Positions 46,094 through 55,388 of a DNA stretch of 64,000 nt are shown one piece after another. Made by a program: the position numbers and the translations under genes. Under the pieces are notes generated by a model. That model was not told the DNA's origin. It searched no databases and saw only the letters and a list, made by a program, of their open reading frames with translations. The stretch's first letter is position 1. The number at the start of each line of letters is the position of its first letter. Origin of the DNA: Kordia sp965224175 (GTDB taxonomy: Bacteria; Bacteroidota; Bacteroidia; Flavobacteriales; Flavobacteriaceae); assembly GCF_965224175.1 (NCBI RefSeq), contig NZ_OZ245041.1:2542001-2606000 (forward strand), written 5' to 3'.

Positions 46094-46534
46094 CTAAAAC
46101 TCTTCATGTTTTATTTTCCGCTGATAATAGAATGCGGGCAATAAAATCAGTACAAAAAGTGGTTGAATGAAGAAGCGACGTACATAAAACGTTAGCAAAT
46201 AATCTTCAGCTAAATTGTGTTGAATGAAATAAAAATACAACGCTGCTAAAATCACAAAGGCGACTACATATAAACCAAAAGAGAACTTTAGTACATGTTT
46301 ATTCTCAAAAGCAATATAAATAATTGCTAAGGAAACAAGCATATTCAATCCGTATCTAAAAACATGATTCAAAAATAACAACCATCCATCGTATGCTGGA
46401 ATATTTGCTTGTAAATAATCATTTTTAAAGAATGTCAAAAACGGATCATAGAATAACTGGTTTTCAAATGCTCTTATTAACACGAGCAACCCGAAAAGAA
46501 ATCCAATAACTATATATTTCCAAACTTTTTTCAT
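46094..46534 (-). CDS. Exosortase F-associated membrane protein
   Basis: A 146-residue protein with four hydrophobic helices (about 7-23, 56-73, 80-98, 122-138). It follows the exosortase gene directly (stop and start adjacent at 46535/46534). This size, topology and place match the small membrane protein known to accompany exosortase F in Flavobacteriaceae. Its biochemical role is unknown. Confidence 0.83.
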   Translation of the reverse strand: MKKVWKYIVIGFLFGLLVLIRAFENQLFYDPFLTFFKNDYLQANIPAYDGWLLFLNHVFRYGLNMLVSLAIIYIAFENKHVLKFSFGLYVVAFVILAALYFYFIQHNLAEDYLLTFYVRRFFIQPLFVLILLPAFYYQRKIKHEEF

Positions 46535-47062
46535 TTACTTTTTAGAAAATTTCTGAACCCAAAACATCCACAGCAAAAATACCATTCCATAAATAATGGT
46601 CGGGAATACAATTTGATGTAGTAAATATTCTTGTTCTGGAAAACGATACAATCCGATACCAAGAATAACAATGCGTACTAAATTTGCCAAGTATACCAAT
46701 GCGCTTCCAATAAGAATAAATAGTACTGTATTTTTTAAATTCCCAGTAAAGGCAATGACAAAAGTGATAAATAAAATTAATACGCTAATAGAATTGCAAC
46801 CTTCTACAATACGACCTACATAATTGCCGTGAACCAATAATTTCATTGTAGGCTCCGATTCATGTACAACTACATTTGCTGTATACCCAAAAGTATTAAT
46901 AATACTTTCTGTTTGATGTGCCACAATACGCGTTATTCCGTCAGGTTCGCCATCAAAATTACTCAAATACAAACTATATACATACGTAAGTATTGCGTAT
47001 GTGACAAAGAATTTTACAATAAATCCTAAAGCTGATTTGTATTTTTGGATGCTTTCTAACAC
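46535..47062 (-). CDS. xrtF: Exosortase family protein XrtF
   Basis: A 175-residue membrane protein with the exosortase catalytic residues: Cys89 in VEGCNSISV, Arg130 in NLVRI, and His149 in LLHQIVFP. Exosortases are cysteine transpeptidase-like membrane enzymes that process proteins with a C-terminal sorting signal. The short form without extra domains, with its small partner gene and an adjacent GAF gene, is the XrtF arrangement. No protein with a recognisable exosortase sorting signal is encoded in the window. Confidence 0.9.
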   Translation of the reverse strand: MLESIQKYKSALGFIVKFFVTYAILTYVYSLYLSNFDGEPDGITRIVAHQTESIINTFGYTANVVVHESEPTMKLLVHGNYVGRIVEGCNSISVLILFITFVIAFTGNLKNTVLFILIGSALVYLANLVRIVILGIGLYRFPEQEYLLHQIVFPTIIYGMVFLLWMFWVQKFSKK

Positions 47063-47088
47063 AATCGTAATTATAGTTCAAAGAGTTA

Positions 47089-47096
47089 CAAACATA
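47089..47096 (-). promoter_or_regulatory. -7 promoter element of xrtF
   Basis: TATGTTTG on the minus strand fits TAnnTTTG, 27 bases before the xrtF ATG. Confidence 0.58.
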
Positions 47097-47201
47097 CTCC
47101 AAAACCATTGAAAATATCACATTTTCTGCAATTTTTGTCGGATTCGTTTTTCCATGGACTTTATTAGTGCGTTCATGAAAGATTTTTAGATTTTTTTCGA
47201 C

Positions 47202-47209
47202 TATTTTTG
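47202..47209 (+). promoter_or_regulatory. -7 promoter element of the GAF gene
   Basis: TATTTTTG fits TAnnTTTG, 24 bases before the ATG at 47233. With the xrtF element it makes a divergent promoter region. Confidence 0.6.
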
Positions 47210-47232
47210 CGGAATTAAAAGATAAAAAGAGA

Positions 47233-47691
47233 ATGACATTTACAACATATAAACCCGAAATTGAAAAGATTATAGCAAACACTGAACTCTCTGTGAATGA
47301 TCGCATGACAAAAATCTGCGAATTATTACAAGAAAATATTGCACACTATGATTGGGTTGGATTTTATTTTAAAAATGGCGACAAACCAGAGCTAAAACTG
47401 AGAGCATTTGCTGGCGAGCCAACAGATCATACCATTATTCCTTTCGGAAAAGGAATTTGCGGACAAGTAGCAGTTTCTAATGAAAACTTCTTAGTTCCTG
47501 ATGTAAAAGCACAAGATAATTACATTGCATGTAGTATTCATGTAAAAGCAGAAATTGTAATTCCTTTGTTTGTCAACGGAGAAAACATTGGCCAAATTGA
47601 TATTGATTCACACACACCAGATCCTTTCACAAAAGAAGACGAAGAGTTCTTGGAGTTTATCAATGCAAAAGTTGCGGAGATACTTTCTTAG
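47233..47691 (+). CDS. GAF-domain protein, free methionine-R-sulfoxide reductase-like
   Basis: A 152-residue single GAF domain. Cys76 in GICGQVA and Cys100 in YIACSIHVKAEIVIPL match two of the conserved cysteines of fRMsr enzymes, which reduce free methionine-(R)-sulfoxide. The third cysteine of the E. coli enzyme is not seen at its usual place, so a two-cysteine form is likely. It is divergent from xrtF. Confidence 0.82.
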   Translation: MTFTTYKPEIEKIIANTELSVNDRMTKICELLQENIAHYDWVGFYFKNGDKPELKLRAFAGEPTDHTIIPFGKGICGQVAVSNENFLVPDVKAQDNYIACSIHVKAEIVIPLFVNGENIGQIDIDSHTPDPFTKEDEEFLEFINAKVAEILS

Positions 47692-47846
47692 GAAGTTTTA
47701 AAATATAAGAGTACGATAAATATATTCTCCAACAATGTTTTCATTGAAAACCAAACATAAATCTTGATGCTATTTCTTACTTAAAAACATAACGAATAAA
47801 AAGAATTTCGTTTGTATACAAAGTACGTAATCCATACATTAGAAGC

Positions 47847-48899
47847 ATGAAAAAATGGGTGTTCGTTATATTACTTTTTAGTTTAACAAACTGTTCAAAA
47901 GACACCAACCCTGTGTTGGATAATGCTATAAATTTTGAATTAGGCATCTCTTTTCCGCCTGTTGCAAATGAAGAACAGCGTACATTTACCGCACCTCTTT
48001 TAGACGAATTAAATGTACACAACATTCGTATTGGTGAAGAATGGCGCTTCAGAGAAGTTACGGAAGACAACTACAATTGGGCACCACTTGACAACCGAAT
48101 TGAATGGGCAGAAAATAATAATATAAATGTGTTACTAACTATTCAATCTAACGGTCCAGATTGGGCATGCAGTGCTGTACAGAATGAAAACTCCTGTGTA
48201 TTTAACGACAATCAAAAGTTTAAAAATTATATAGAACAATTAGTTCAACGATACGCCAATAGAATTTCTAAAATACAATTTGGAAACGAATGGCAAACCA
48301 ATTTTTGGTATGCTGGCTCAGCACAAGAATTTGTAACGGCTAGCAATATTGTTTACAATGCCATTCAACAATACTCTCCAACAACCAAATTTGTTCTTGG
48401 CGGATTTACTACAATATCATTGCGATTTTTAGCAGGATGCAATGAATTAATTGATGAGTTTTTTGATGATGAAGGCATTCTGTACAATCGTGCTTTTTTA
48501 GATCAAAATTGCAATAATGCTGAATTTATCGCTGTAAAAAACCGTATTGAGTACGTGTTAGAAAATGCTTTATACGATGAAGTAGACATCCATTTGTACG
48601 ATGATGCTGAAAACTGGACTGTATACGTTGAGAATTTTCAAAGCATGGTGAACAAACCTATTATTGTTACAGAATTTGGCGGACCGAACGTAAATATTGA
48701 ACCAACCTCAGAAGCATATCAAGCAGAACGATTGGAATTGTATGTTCAAGTTATTAATAATTTACCTATTACAGAAGCCTATTTTTTCAAGCTTGTAGAA
48801 GGTAGCAACAATCCTGCTCATGCTGAATCAGGACTCATTAATAATCCTGAATTAACTAAAAAGCAAAACTTTTTTAGTTTTAAGAATATTACGAACTAA
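47847..48899 (+). CDS. Clan-A glycoside hydrolase-like lipoprotein
   Basis: A 350-residue lipoprotein (lipobox TNC, Cys16) with a TIM-barrel glycosidase look. The likely acid/base is Glu148 in QFGNEWQ and the likely nucleophile Glu276 in VTEFGGP, with strand ends NIRIGEEWRF and VDIHLYDD. These positions fit clan GH-A families (GH5/GH39-like). Probably anchored on the cell surface or in the periplasm and acting on a polysaccharide; the substrate is not evident. No SusCD pair lies nearby. Confidence 0.75.
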   Translation: MKKWVFVILLFSLTNCSKDTNPVLDNAINFELGISFPPVANEEQRTFTAPLLDELNVHNIRIGEEWRFREVTEDNYNWAPLDNRIEWAENNNINVLLTIQSNGPDWACSAVQNENSCVFNDNQKFKNYIEQLVQRYANRISKIQFGNEWQTNFWYAGSAQEFVTASNIVYNAIQQYSPTTKFVLGGFTTISLRFLAGCNELIDEFFDDEGILYNRAFLDQNCNNAEFIAVKNRIEYVLENALYDEVDIHLYDDAENWTVYVENFQSMVNKPIIVTEFGGPNVNIEPTSEAYQAERLELYVQVINNLPITEAYFFKLVEGSNNPAHAESGLINNPELTKKQNFFSFKNITN

Positions 48900-48945
48900 A
48901 ATAACAAGTCATAAAAATACATAACCAAAAAGAGTGGATTCAAAC

Positions 48946-49338
48946 ATGGAAAAAAATACAATCATAGAAGTCGAAAAAACACTTTTAAACGCAATGAAAG
49001 ATTGTGATGTTAACAAGCTAGACGAATTACTCCATGAAGAACTACTTTTTACGATACCTAATGGTGAAACCATTACAAAAGCTATGGATTTGGAAACATA
49101 TCGTTTGGGAAATATGACAATTGATGAAATTACATCTTCTGATCAAAAAATAAATGTGATTCAAGACAATGCGATTGTTTCAGTTATTATTGAAATGAAA
49201 GGGAAATTCTTTGATTATCCTCTTGATGGAAAATATAAAATCATCCGTATATGGAAATTAGTTGATAATAAACTCAAAGTGATCGCAGGAAGTAGTATAA
49301 AATTAGAAGAAAACAATGATTCAAGTGATAAAACATAA
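48946..49338 (+). CDS. NTF2-like (SnoaL/DUF4440-type) protein
   Basis: A 130-residue protein starting at ATG 48946 (a GTG 12 bases upstream is less likely). The pattern is NTF2-like: helical start VEKTLLNAMKDCDVNKLDELLHEEL, then strands with ITKAMDLETYR and YKIIRIWKLVDNKLKVIAGSS. Members act as small enzymes, immunity-like or ligand-binding proteins; no function can be assigned here. It lies 46 bases after the glycosidase gene. Confidence 0.78.
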   Translation: MEKNTIIEVEKTLLNAMKDCDVNKLDELLHEELLFTIPNGETITKAMDLETYRLGNMTIDEITSSDQKINVIQDNAIVSVIIEMKGKFFDYPLDGKYKIIRIWKLVDNKLKVIAGSSIKLEENNDSSDKT

Positions 49339-49486
49339 AGTTAAAGTTGACAATTAAGAATCTGACAATGTTTATAAACGAAGCTTCATATACGAATTTT
49401 TGATATTTGTATGAAGTAATCTTAATTCAAGCTAAAATTCTCAATTATTTATCGTTAGAAGAACGTGTTTTTTATGTGTTAATTAT

Positions 49487-49494
49487 TACTTTTG
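49487..49494 (+). promoter_or_regulatory. -7 promoter element of purH
   Basis: TACTTTTG fits TAnnTTTG, 37 bases before the purH ATG. Confidence 0.62.
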
Positions 49495-49531
49495 CAGCTT
49501 CACAACAACACATTTAAACAACACAACTCGA

Positions 49532-51064
49532 ATGAATTCCCAGAAACAAGCAAAATCAGCTTTAATTTCGGTTTTTAGCAAAGACGGATTGGCTCCAATC
49601 GTAGAAAAACTGCATGCATTAGGTATTACAATTTACTCTACTGGAGGAACAGAAAAATTTATCAAAGATCAAGGTATTCCTGTAGTTCCTGTAGAAGATG
49701 TAACTTCATATCCTTCTATTTTAGGTGGACGTGTAAAAACATTACATCCAAAAGTATTTGGAGGCATCTTAAATCGTCAAAACAATGAAAGTGATGTTGC
49801 CGAATTGGCACAATATGAAATTCCGCAAATTGACATCGTCATTGTAGATTTATATCCGTTCGAAAAAACGGTTGCTTCAGGCGCAAGCGAACAAGATATT
49901 ATTGAAAAAATTGATATCGGAGGAATTTCATTAATTAGAGCAGCTGCAAAAAACTTTGCGGATGTACTTTGTGTTTCTTCTGTAGACGATTATGGAAACT
50001 TTTTAAACTTACTTGAAACGCAAGAAGGAACATTCTCTGTAGAAGATAGAAAAGCATTTGCTGCCAAAGCTTTCAATGTATCTTCGCATTACGACACAGC
50101 TATTTTCAACTATTTCAATCAAGACAATTCAATTGCGGCATTGAAAGTAAGTGAAACGAAAGGAAAAGTATTGCGTTATGGAGAAAATCCACATCAAAAA
50201 GGATTCTTCTTCGGAAACTTTGACGAAATGTTTGAAAAGCTTCACGGAAAAGAATTAAGTTATAACAACTTGCTAGACGTGGATGCAGCAGTAAACTTAA
50301 TGAACGAGTTTACAAACGACGATCCTACATTTGCAATTTTAAAACATAACAACGCTTGTGGTTTTGCAACACGCGCTACCATACATGAAGCGTATGTAGA
50401 TGCGTTAGCAGGAGATCCTGTTTCTGCTTTTGGCGGAATATTAATTGCAAATACCAATATTGACAAAGCAACTGCAGACGAAATTCACAAATTATTCTGT
50501 GAAGTAGTAATTGCCCCATCCTATGATGAAGATGCTTTAAAAGTATTAAAAGGAAAGAAAAACAGAATCATCTTAATTCAAAATGAAGTAACATTGCCTG
50601 AAACACAAGTTCGCACGTGTTTAAATGGTGTATTAGTTCAGGATAAAGATGGAAAAACTGATGTAGTTGAAGATTTAACATATTCAACAAACAATAAACC
50701 AACAGATGCTCAGTTAGAAGATTTACTATTCGCTTCCAAATTATGCAAGCACACAAAATCAAACACCATTGTTTTAGTAAAAAACAAACAATTATGTGCT
50801 AGCGGAACTGGACAAACAAGTAGAGTTGATGCATTAAATCAATCTATAGTAAAAGCCAATAGTTTCAATTTTGATTTAAACGGAGCCGTAATGGCGAGTG
50901 ATGCATTTTTCCCGTTTCCAGACTGTGTAGAAATTGCAGATAAAGCAGGAATTAAAGCGGTAATTCAACCTGGAGGATCTATTAAAGACCAATTAAGTAT
51001 CGATTATTGCAATGCAAATGAAATTGCAATGGTATTTACTGGCGCAAGACACTTTAAACATTAA
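49532..51064 (+). CDS. purH: Bifunctional AICAR transformylase/IMP cyclohydrolase PurH
   Basis: A 510-residue enzyme doing the last two steps of IMP synthesis. The N-terminal MGS-like cyclohydrolase domain shows SALISVFSKDGL, STGGTEKFI and GGRVKTLHPKVFGGIL. The C-terminal transformylase domain shows RYGENPHQKG, LLDVDAAVNLM, KHNNACGFA and SDAFFPFPD. Length is normal and the gene ends with ARHFKH as expected. Confidence 0.97.
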   Translation: MNSQKQAKSALISVFSKDGLAPIVEKLHALGITIYSTGGTEKFIKDQGIPVVPVEDVTSYPSILGGRVKTLHPKVFGGILNRQNNESDVAELAQYEIPQIDIVIVDLYPFEKTVASGASEQDIIEKIDIGGISLIRAAAKNFADVLCVSSVDDYGNFLNLLETQEGTFSVEDRKAFAAKAFNVSSHYDTAIFNYFNQDNSIAALKVSETKGKVLRYGENPHQKGFFFGNFDEMFEKLHGKELSYNNLLDVDAAVNLMNEFTNDDPTFAILKHNNACGFATRATIHEAYVDALAGDPVSAFGGILIANTNIDKATADEIHKLFCEVVIAPSYDEDALKVLKGKKNRIILIQNEVTLPETQVRTCLNGVLVQDKDGKTDVVEDLTYSTNNKPTDAQLEDLLFASKLCKHTKSNTIVLVKNKQLCASGTGQTSRVDALNQSIVKANSFNFDLNGAVMASDAFFPFPDCVEIADKAGIKAVIQPGGSIKDQLSIDYCNANEIAMVFTGARHFKH

Positions 51065-51072
51065 AAATTTTA

Positions 51073-51080
51073 TACCTTTG
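51073..51080 (+). promoter_or_regulatory. -7 promoter element of the mre operon
   Basis: TACCTTTG fits TAnnTTTG, 51 bases before the mreB ATG and just after the purH stop. Confidence 0.65.
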
Positions 51081-51131
51081 TAATTCATTAATAGCGACTT
51101 ACAAAAGGTACACAAATAGCAGACATAACAC

Positions 51132-52169
51132 ATGGGATTTTTTGATTTCTTAACAGAGGAAATAGCAATAGATTTAGGAACTGCAAACACTTTAATCATT
51201 CATAATGATAAAGTGGTTGTTGACAGTCCATCTATTGTCGCCAGGGACAGGATGTCTAACAAAATTATTGCTGTTGGACAGGAAGCTGCCCGAATGCAAG
51301 GAAAAACCCATGAGAACATCAAAACGATTCGTCCATTAAAAGATGGTGTCATTGCAGATTTTGATGCTTCTGAAAAAATGATCAGTCTGTTTATAAAAAA
51401 TATTCCAGCGCTCAAAAAGAAATTATTTCCACCTTCACTTCGTATGGTTATTTGTATTCCATCTGGAATTACAGAAGTAGAAATGCGAGCGGTAAAAGAA
51501 TCGGCAGAGCGCGTTAATGGAAAAGAAGTTTATTTGATACACGAGCCAATGGCTGCTGCCATTGGTATCGGTGTCGATATCATGCAACCAAAAGGAAACA
51601 TGATTGTTGATATTGGTGGAGGAACTACTGAAATTGCTGTCATTGCTTTAGGGGGAATTGTTTGTGACAAGTCTGTAAAAGTTGCCGGCGATGTATTTAC
51701 CAACGATATCGTTTATTACATGCGTACGCAACACAACTTATATGTTGGTGAGCGTACTGCTGAAAAGATTAAAATTCAAATTGGAGCTGCCACAGAAGAC
51801 TTAGAAGTTCCGCCAGAAGAAATGTCGGTTCAAGGACGTGACTTATTGACTGGAAAACCTAAGCAAGTACAAATCTCATATCGAGAAGTTGCCAAAGCTT
51901 TAGACAAATCTATTTTACGTATAGAAGATGCAGTAATGGAAACATTATCGCAAACACCTCCAGAATTAGCTGCAGATATTTACAATACAGGAATTTATCT
52001 TGCTGGTGGAGGATCTATGTTACGTGGTTTAGACAAACGTCTTTCTCAAAAAACAGATTTACCAGTATACATTGCTGAAGATCCATTAAGAGCTGTAGTA
52101 CGTGGAACAGGAATTACCCTGAAAAACTTAAGTAAATTCAAAAGTGTATTAATTGGGAAGAAGAACTAA
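51132..52169 (+). CDS. mreB: Rod shape-determining protein MreB
   Basis: A 345-residue bacterial actin. Phosphate 1 motif IDLGTANTLI near residue 13, IVDIGGGTTEIAV (phosphate 2) near 162, and GIYLAGGGSMLRG near 287. It forms membrane-bound filaments that steer the elongasome. It is the first gene of mreB-mreC-mreD-mrdA-rodA. Confidence 0.97.
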   Translation: MGFFDFLTEEIAIDLGTANTLIIHNDKVVVDSPSIVARDRMSNKIIAVGQEAARMQGKTHENIKTIRPLKDGVIADFDASEKMISLFIKNIPALKKKLFPPSLRMVICIPSGITEVEMRAVKESAERVNGKEVYLIHEPMAAAIGIGVDIMQPKGNMIVDIGGGTTEIAVIALGGIVCDKSVKVAGDVFTNDIVYYMRTQHNLYVGERTAEKIKIQIGAATEDLEVPPEEMSVQGRDLLTGKPKQVQISYREVAKALDKSILRIEDAVMETLSQTPPELAADIYNTGIYLAGGGSMLRGLDKRLSQKTDLPVYIAEDPLRAVVRGTGITLKNLSKFKSVLIGKKN

Positions 52170-52176
52170 GTAAGTC

Positions 52177-53001
52177 ATGCAACATATCATTAATTTTCTA
52201 ATCAAGAATAAAAACTTTATTCTGTTTTTAGTGTTGCTGCTTATTTCTTTAGTTTTTACCATTCAATCACATTCGTATCACAAAAGTAAATTTATCAATT
52301 CTGCCAATTGGCTTTCAGGTGGTATTTATGAAAAAGCAAATGGAGTTTCCTCTTATTTTTCATTAGAAGCTGAAAACGAACGATTGATTGAAGAAAACCT
52401 TCGACTGAAAAGTATTTTATTCAACAAAAAAGACAGTTTAAGTACGGTTCAGTATATTGACAGTAGCTCCTATCCTACTCACTATTTACTGCGAAGTGCC
52501 AAAATCATAAAAAATGATTACTCAGATCGCAACAATATTTTGTTGATAAACAAAGGAGCTTCAGATAGCATTAAAACAGATATGGGCGTTATTACTTCCA
52601 ATGGAATTATTGGTGTTGTCGATCAAGTTGGTGGAAGTCACGCTACTGTAATTAGTATTTTAAATTCGGTTTATAGTATTAATGCACAATTAAAAAATAA
52701 TGACAATCATTACGGTTCACTGTCTTGGGACGGAAAAAACCCAAATATTATACAATTGATTGATGTAGAAAAACTAGCTATTATCAAAGAAAGCGATACT
52801 ATTATTACTGGCGGAAATTCTACATTGTTTCCTAAAGGAATTCCTATTGGAACCATAAAAGACTTTAAACTAAATACTACCAAGAATTTATATGATATAA
52901 ATGTGCAATTATTTAATGACATGACGAGTTTAGAACATGTGTATATTATTGAAAATTTGCACCGAGAAGAAATTGATAATTTATTAGCTCCTAAAAATTA
53001 A
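52177..53001 (+). CDS. mreC: Rod shape-determining protein MreC
   Basis: A 274-residue protein with one N-terminal membrane helix (about 12-30), a coiled coil with ENERLIEENLRLKSIL, and the beta-domain pattern GVITSNGIIGVVDQVGGSHATVISI and FPKGIPIGTI. It links MreB to the periplasmic cell-wall synthases. It begins 7 bases after mreB. Confidence 0.95.
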   Translation: MQHIINFLIKNKNFILFLVLLLISLVFTIQSHSYHKSKFINSANWLSGGIYEKANGVSSYFSLEAENERLIEENLRLKSILFNKKDSLSTVQYIDSSSYPTHYLLRSAKIIKNDYSDRNNILLINKGASDSIKTDMGVITSNGIIGVVDQVGGSHATVISILNSVYSINAQLKNNDNHYGSLSWDGKNPNIIQLIDVEKLAIIKESDTIITGGNSTLFPKGIPIGTIKDFKLNTTKNLYDINVQLFNDMTSLEHVYIIENLHREEIDNLLAPKN

Positions 53002-53508
53002 ATGGGTCCAGTTATTTTTTGGAATAGTGTACGATTTGTCATCGCGGTATTGGCGCAAGTATTGATATGTAATCATATCGACTTCTTGGGATACATCAAT
53101 CCGTTGGTATACATCTATTTTATTTTTCTATTTCCTTTTAATGCCAATAGAAGTGCATTTCTTGTCATTGCTTTTTTATTAGGTCTTACGGTTGATATGT
53201 TTTCAGATTCTGGCGGTGCTCATGCAGCTGCTTGTTTGATCATTGCATACATACGTCCATTTGTATTGCGCTTTGCGTTTGGTATTAGTTACGAACATCA
53301 ATCGGTAAAGCTTGAAAATACGGCTTTCGGACAACGAATGATGTATATTTCTATCTTAACCATCATTCATCACTTCTTTTTCTTTTTATTAGAAATTTTT
53401 AACATTTCTGACATACTTATTATTCTAAGAAATACGTTATTCTTTAGTATCTTTACTATTCTAATCGTCACATTATCAATAACTTTATTTAGTCGTAAAA
53501 ATTCATGA
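53002..53508 (+). CDS. mreD: Rod shape-determining protein MreD
   Basis: A 168-residue integral membrane protein with about five helices. Its ATG follows the mreC stop with no gap, and its TGA overlaps the mrdA ATG (ATGA). Place and topology identify it; sequence conservation of MreD is low in general. Confidence 0.9.
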   Translation: MGPVIFWNSVRFVIAVLAQVLICNHIDFLGYINPLVYIYFIFLFPFNANRSAFLVIAFLLGLTVDMFSDSGGAHAAACLIIAYIRPFVLRFAFGISYEHQSVKLENTAFGQRMMYISILTIIHHFFFFLLEIFNISDILIILRNTLFFSIFTILIVTLSITLFSRKNS

Positions 53509-55388
53509 GGAAACTTTTGTTATACCTTGTCATTATCTCTGTAGGAGTCATTTACACAGGAAGACTCTCATACCTTCAACTGTTTAAAGAAAATGTAGTT
53601 GCCACAGATTTTACGAATGATAGTGCTATAAAAACCATTTACGATTATCCTGAACGTGGTTTTATATACGATCGAAACGGAACATTGCTCGTAGCCAATC
53701 AACCTTCGTATGATGTAATGGTTATTCCTCGCGAAGTAAAAGCCTTAGACACATTAGAGTTTTGTAATTTTTTACGCATCACTAAAGAAGATTTTTTAAA
53801 ACGTTTTAAAAAGGCAAAAAGATATTCACGTAGAATTCCTTCCGTATTTGTAGCACAACTAGCTAAGCAAGATTACGCGTATCTTCAAGAAAAAATGCAT
53901 CGCTACAAAGGGTTTTATATTCAAAAACGATCTATCCGTAATTATCAAACAACTGTTGGAGCTAATGTCTTAGGATTTATAAGCGAAGTAAACAATAGAG
54001 ATTTAAAAAAGAATCCATACTATTCATCAGGAGAATTGATTGGCAGTACAGGAATTGAAAAATCATATGAAAACGAATTACGCGGTATTAAAGGCGTAAA
54101 ACGTATTCAAAAAGACATTCATAACAAAGAGTTAGGTTCTTTCGAAAATGGAAAATACGATACGCTTCCTGTTAATGGAAAAGATATTCAAATTACTATT
54201 GATAATAAATTACAGGAATACGGTGAAAAACTCATGATTAATAAACGTGGCGGAATCGTTGCTATTGAACCATCTACAGGTGAAATTCTAGCCTTAGTTT
54301 CAGCTCCAAGTTACAATCCAAGTTTATTAGTCGGTCGTGAACGTTCTAAAAATTACAACGCTCTATATTACGATTCTATTAGGAAACCAACATACGACAG
54401 AACTTTATTAGCTGAATACGCTCCTGGATCTCCTTTTAAAACCTTAAACGCTCTAGTTGCACTACAAGAAGGTGTCATTACGCCAAGCTCAACCTATACG
54501 TGTCGCAATGGATATATATATGGAAGAAACGGTCGAAAAATGGGTTGCCACTGCGGAAGTGGAAAACGAGATGTAATTAGCGGTGTTGCCAAATCATGCA
54601 ATGCCTATTTTGCAAATGCATATCGCCAGTCTATCAATAAATATGATTCACCACGAGAAGGAATGAACGCTTGGGGCAATCATCTTAAAAGTTTTGGTTT
54701 AGGTGATTATTTTAGAAACGATCTTTCTACAGGACGAAAAGGAAGAATTCCAACTGGTGATTATTATACAGATACTTATTTTGGACATAATAAATGGCAT
54801 GTTTTAAATACAATTTCTAATGCTATTGGACAAGGGCAAGTAGAAATGACACCAATTCAATTGGCACATATGACTGCTACAATTGCCAACAGAGGTCATT
54901 ATTACACACCACATATTATCAAAGCTATTGATGGAAAGCCTATTGAAGATCCGCATTTTACAAAAGCCAAATATACTACAATCGATAAAGAACATTTTGA
55001 ACCTGTAATTCAGGGAATGCACGATGTATTCAGTATGAAAAAAGGTGGAACTGCAAGACTATTGAATGTTCCTGGAGTTGAAATTTGTGGAAAAACTGGA
55101 ACGGCTGAAAATTTTGTGAGAATTGATGGTAAAAAAACACAGTTAACGGATGATTCAATTTTTGTAGCCTTTGCGCCAAAAGACAACCCAAAAATTGCGA
55201 TTGCTGTTTTTGTTGAAAACGGCTATTATGGAGCACGTTGGGCAGGAAAAATTTCTAGCTTAATGATCGAGAAATACTTAAAAGGTGAAATTACTTTGAA
55301 AGACATGGAAAAGTTAGTGTTAGAAAAGAGTTTGGAAGATGAATATGCAAAGCCACTAAGCGGAAAACCATTTAAAATTAATGAGTAG
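53505..55388 (+). CDS. mrdA: Penicillin-binding protein 2
   Basis: A 627-residue class B PBP with one N-terminal membrane helix, a dimerisation domain (YPERGFIYDRNGTLLVANQ near 48-66) and a transpeptidase domain with the SxxK serine (GSPFK, Ser309/Lys312), SCN motif (KSCNAYF) and KTG motif (CGKTGTAEN). It cross-links peptidoglycan during elongation. It overlaps mreD by 4 and rodA by 8 bases. Confidence 0.96.
   Translation: MRKLLLYLVIISVGVIYTGRLSYLQLFKENVVATDFTNDSAIKTIYDYPERGFIYDRNGTLLVANQPSYDVMVIPREVKALDTLEFCNFLRITKEDFLKRFKKAKRYSRRIPSVFVAQLAKQDYAYLQEKMHRYKGFYIQKRSIRNYQTTVGANVLGFISEVNNRDLKKNPYYSSGELIGSTGIEKSYENELRGIKGVKRIQKDIHNKELGSFENGKYDTLPVNGKDIQITIDNKLQEYGEKLMINKRGGIVAIEPSTGEILALVSAPSYNPSLLVGRERSKNYNALYYDSIRKPTYDRTLLAEYAPGSPFKTLNALVALQEGVITPSSTYTCRNGYIYGRNGRKMGCHCGSGKRDVISGVAKSCNAYFANAYRQSINKYDSPREGMNAWGNHLKSFGLGDYFRNDLSTGRKGRIPTGDYYTDTYFGHNKWHVLNTISNAIGQGQVEMTPIQLAHMTATIANRGHYYTPHIIKAIDGKPIEDPHFTKAKYTTIDKEHFEPVIQGMHDVFSMKKGGTARLLNVPGVEICGKTGTAENFVRIDGKKTQLTDDSIFVAFAPKDNPKIAIAVFVENGYYGARWAGKISSLMIEKYLKGEITLKDMEKLVLEKSLEDEYAKPLSGKPFKINE

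Noticed and set aside
49384..49416. Inverted repeat before purH
   Set aside because: Seven-bp arms with a 19-base AT-rich loop and no T run; could be chance.
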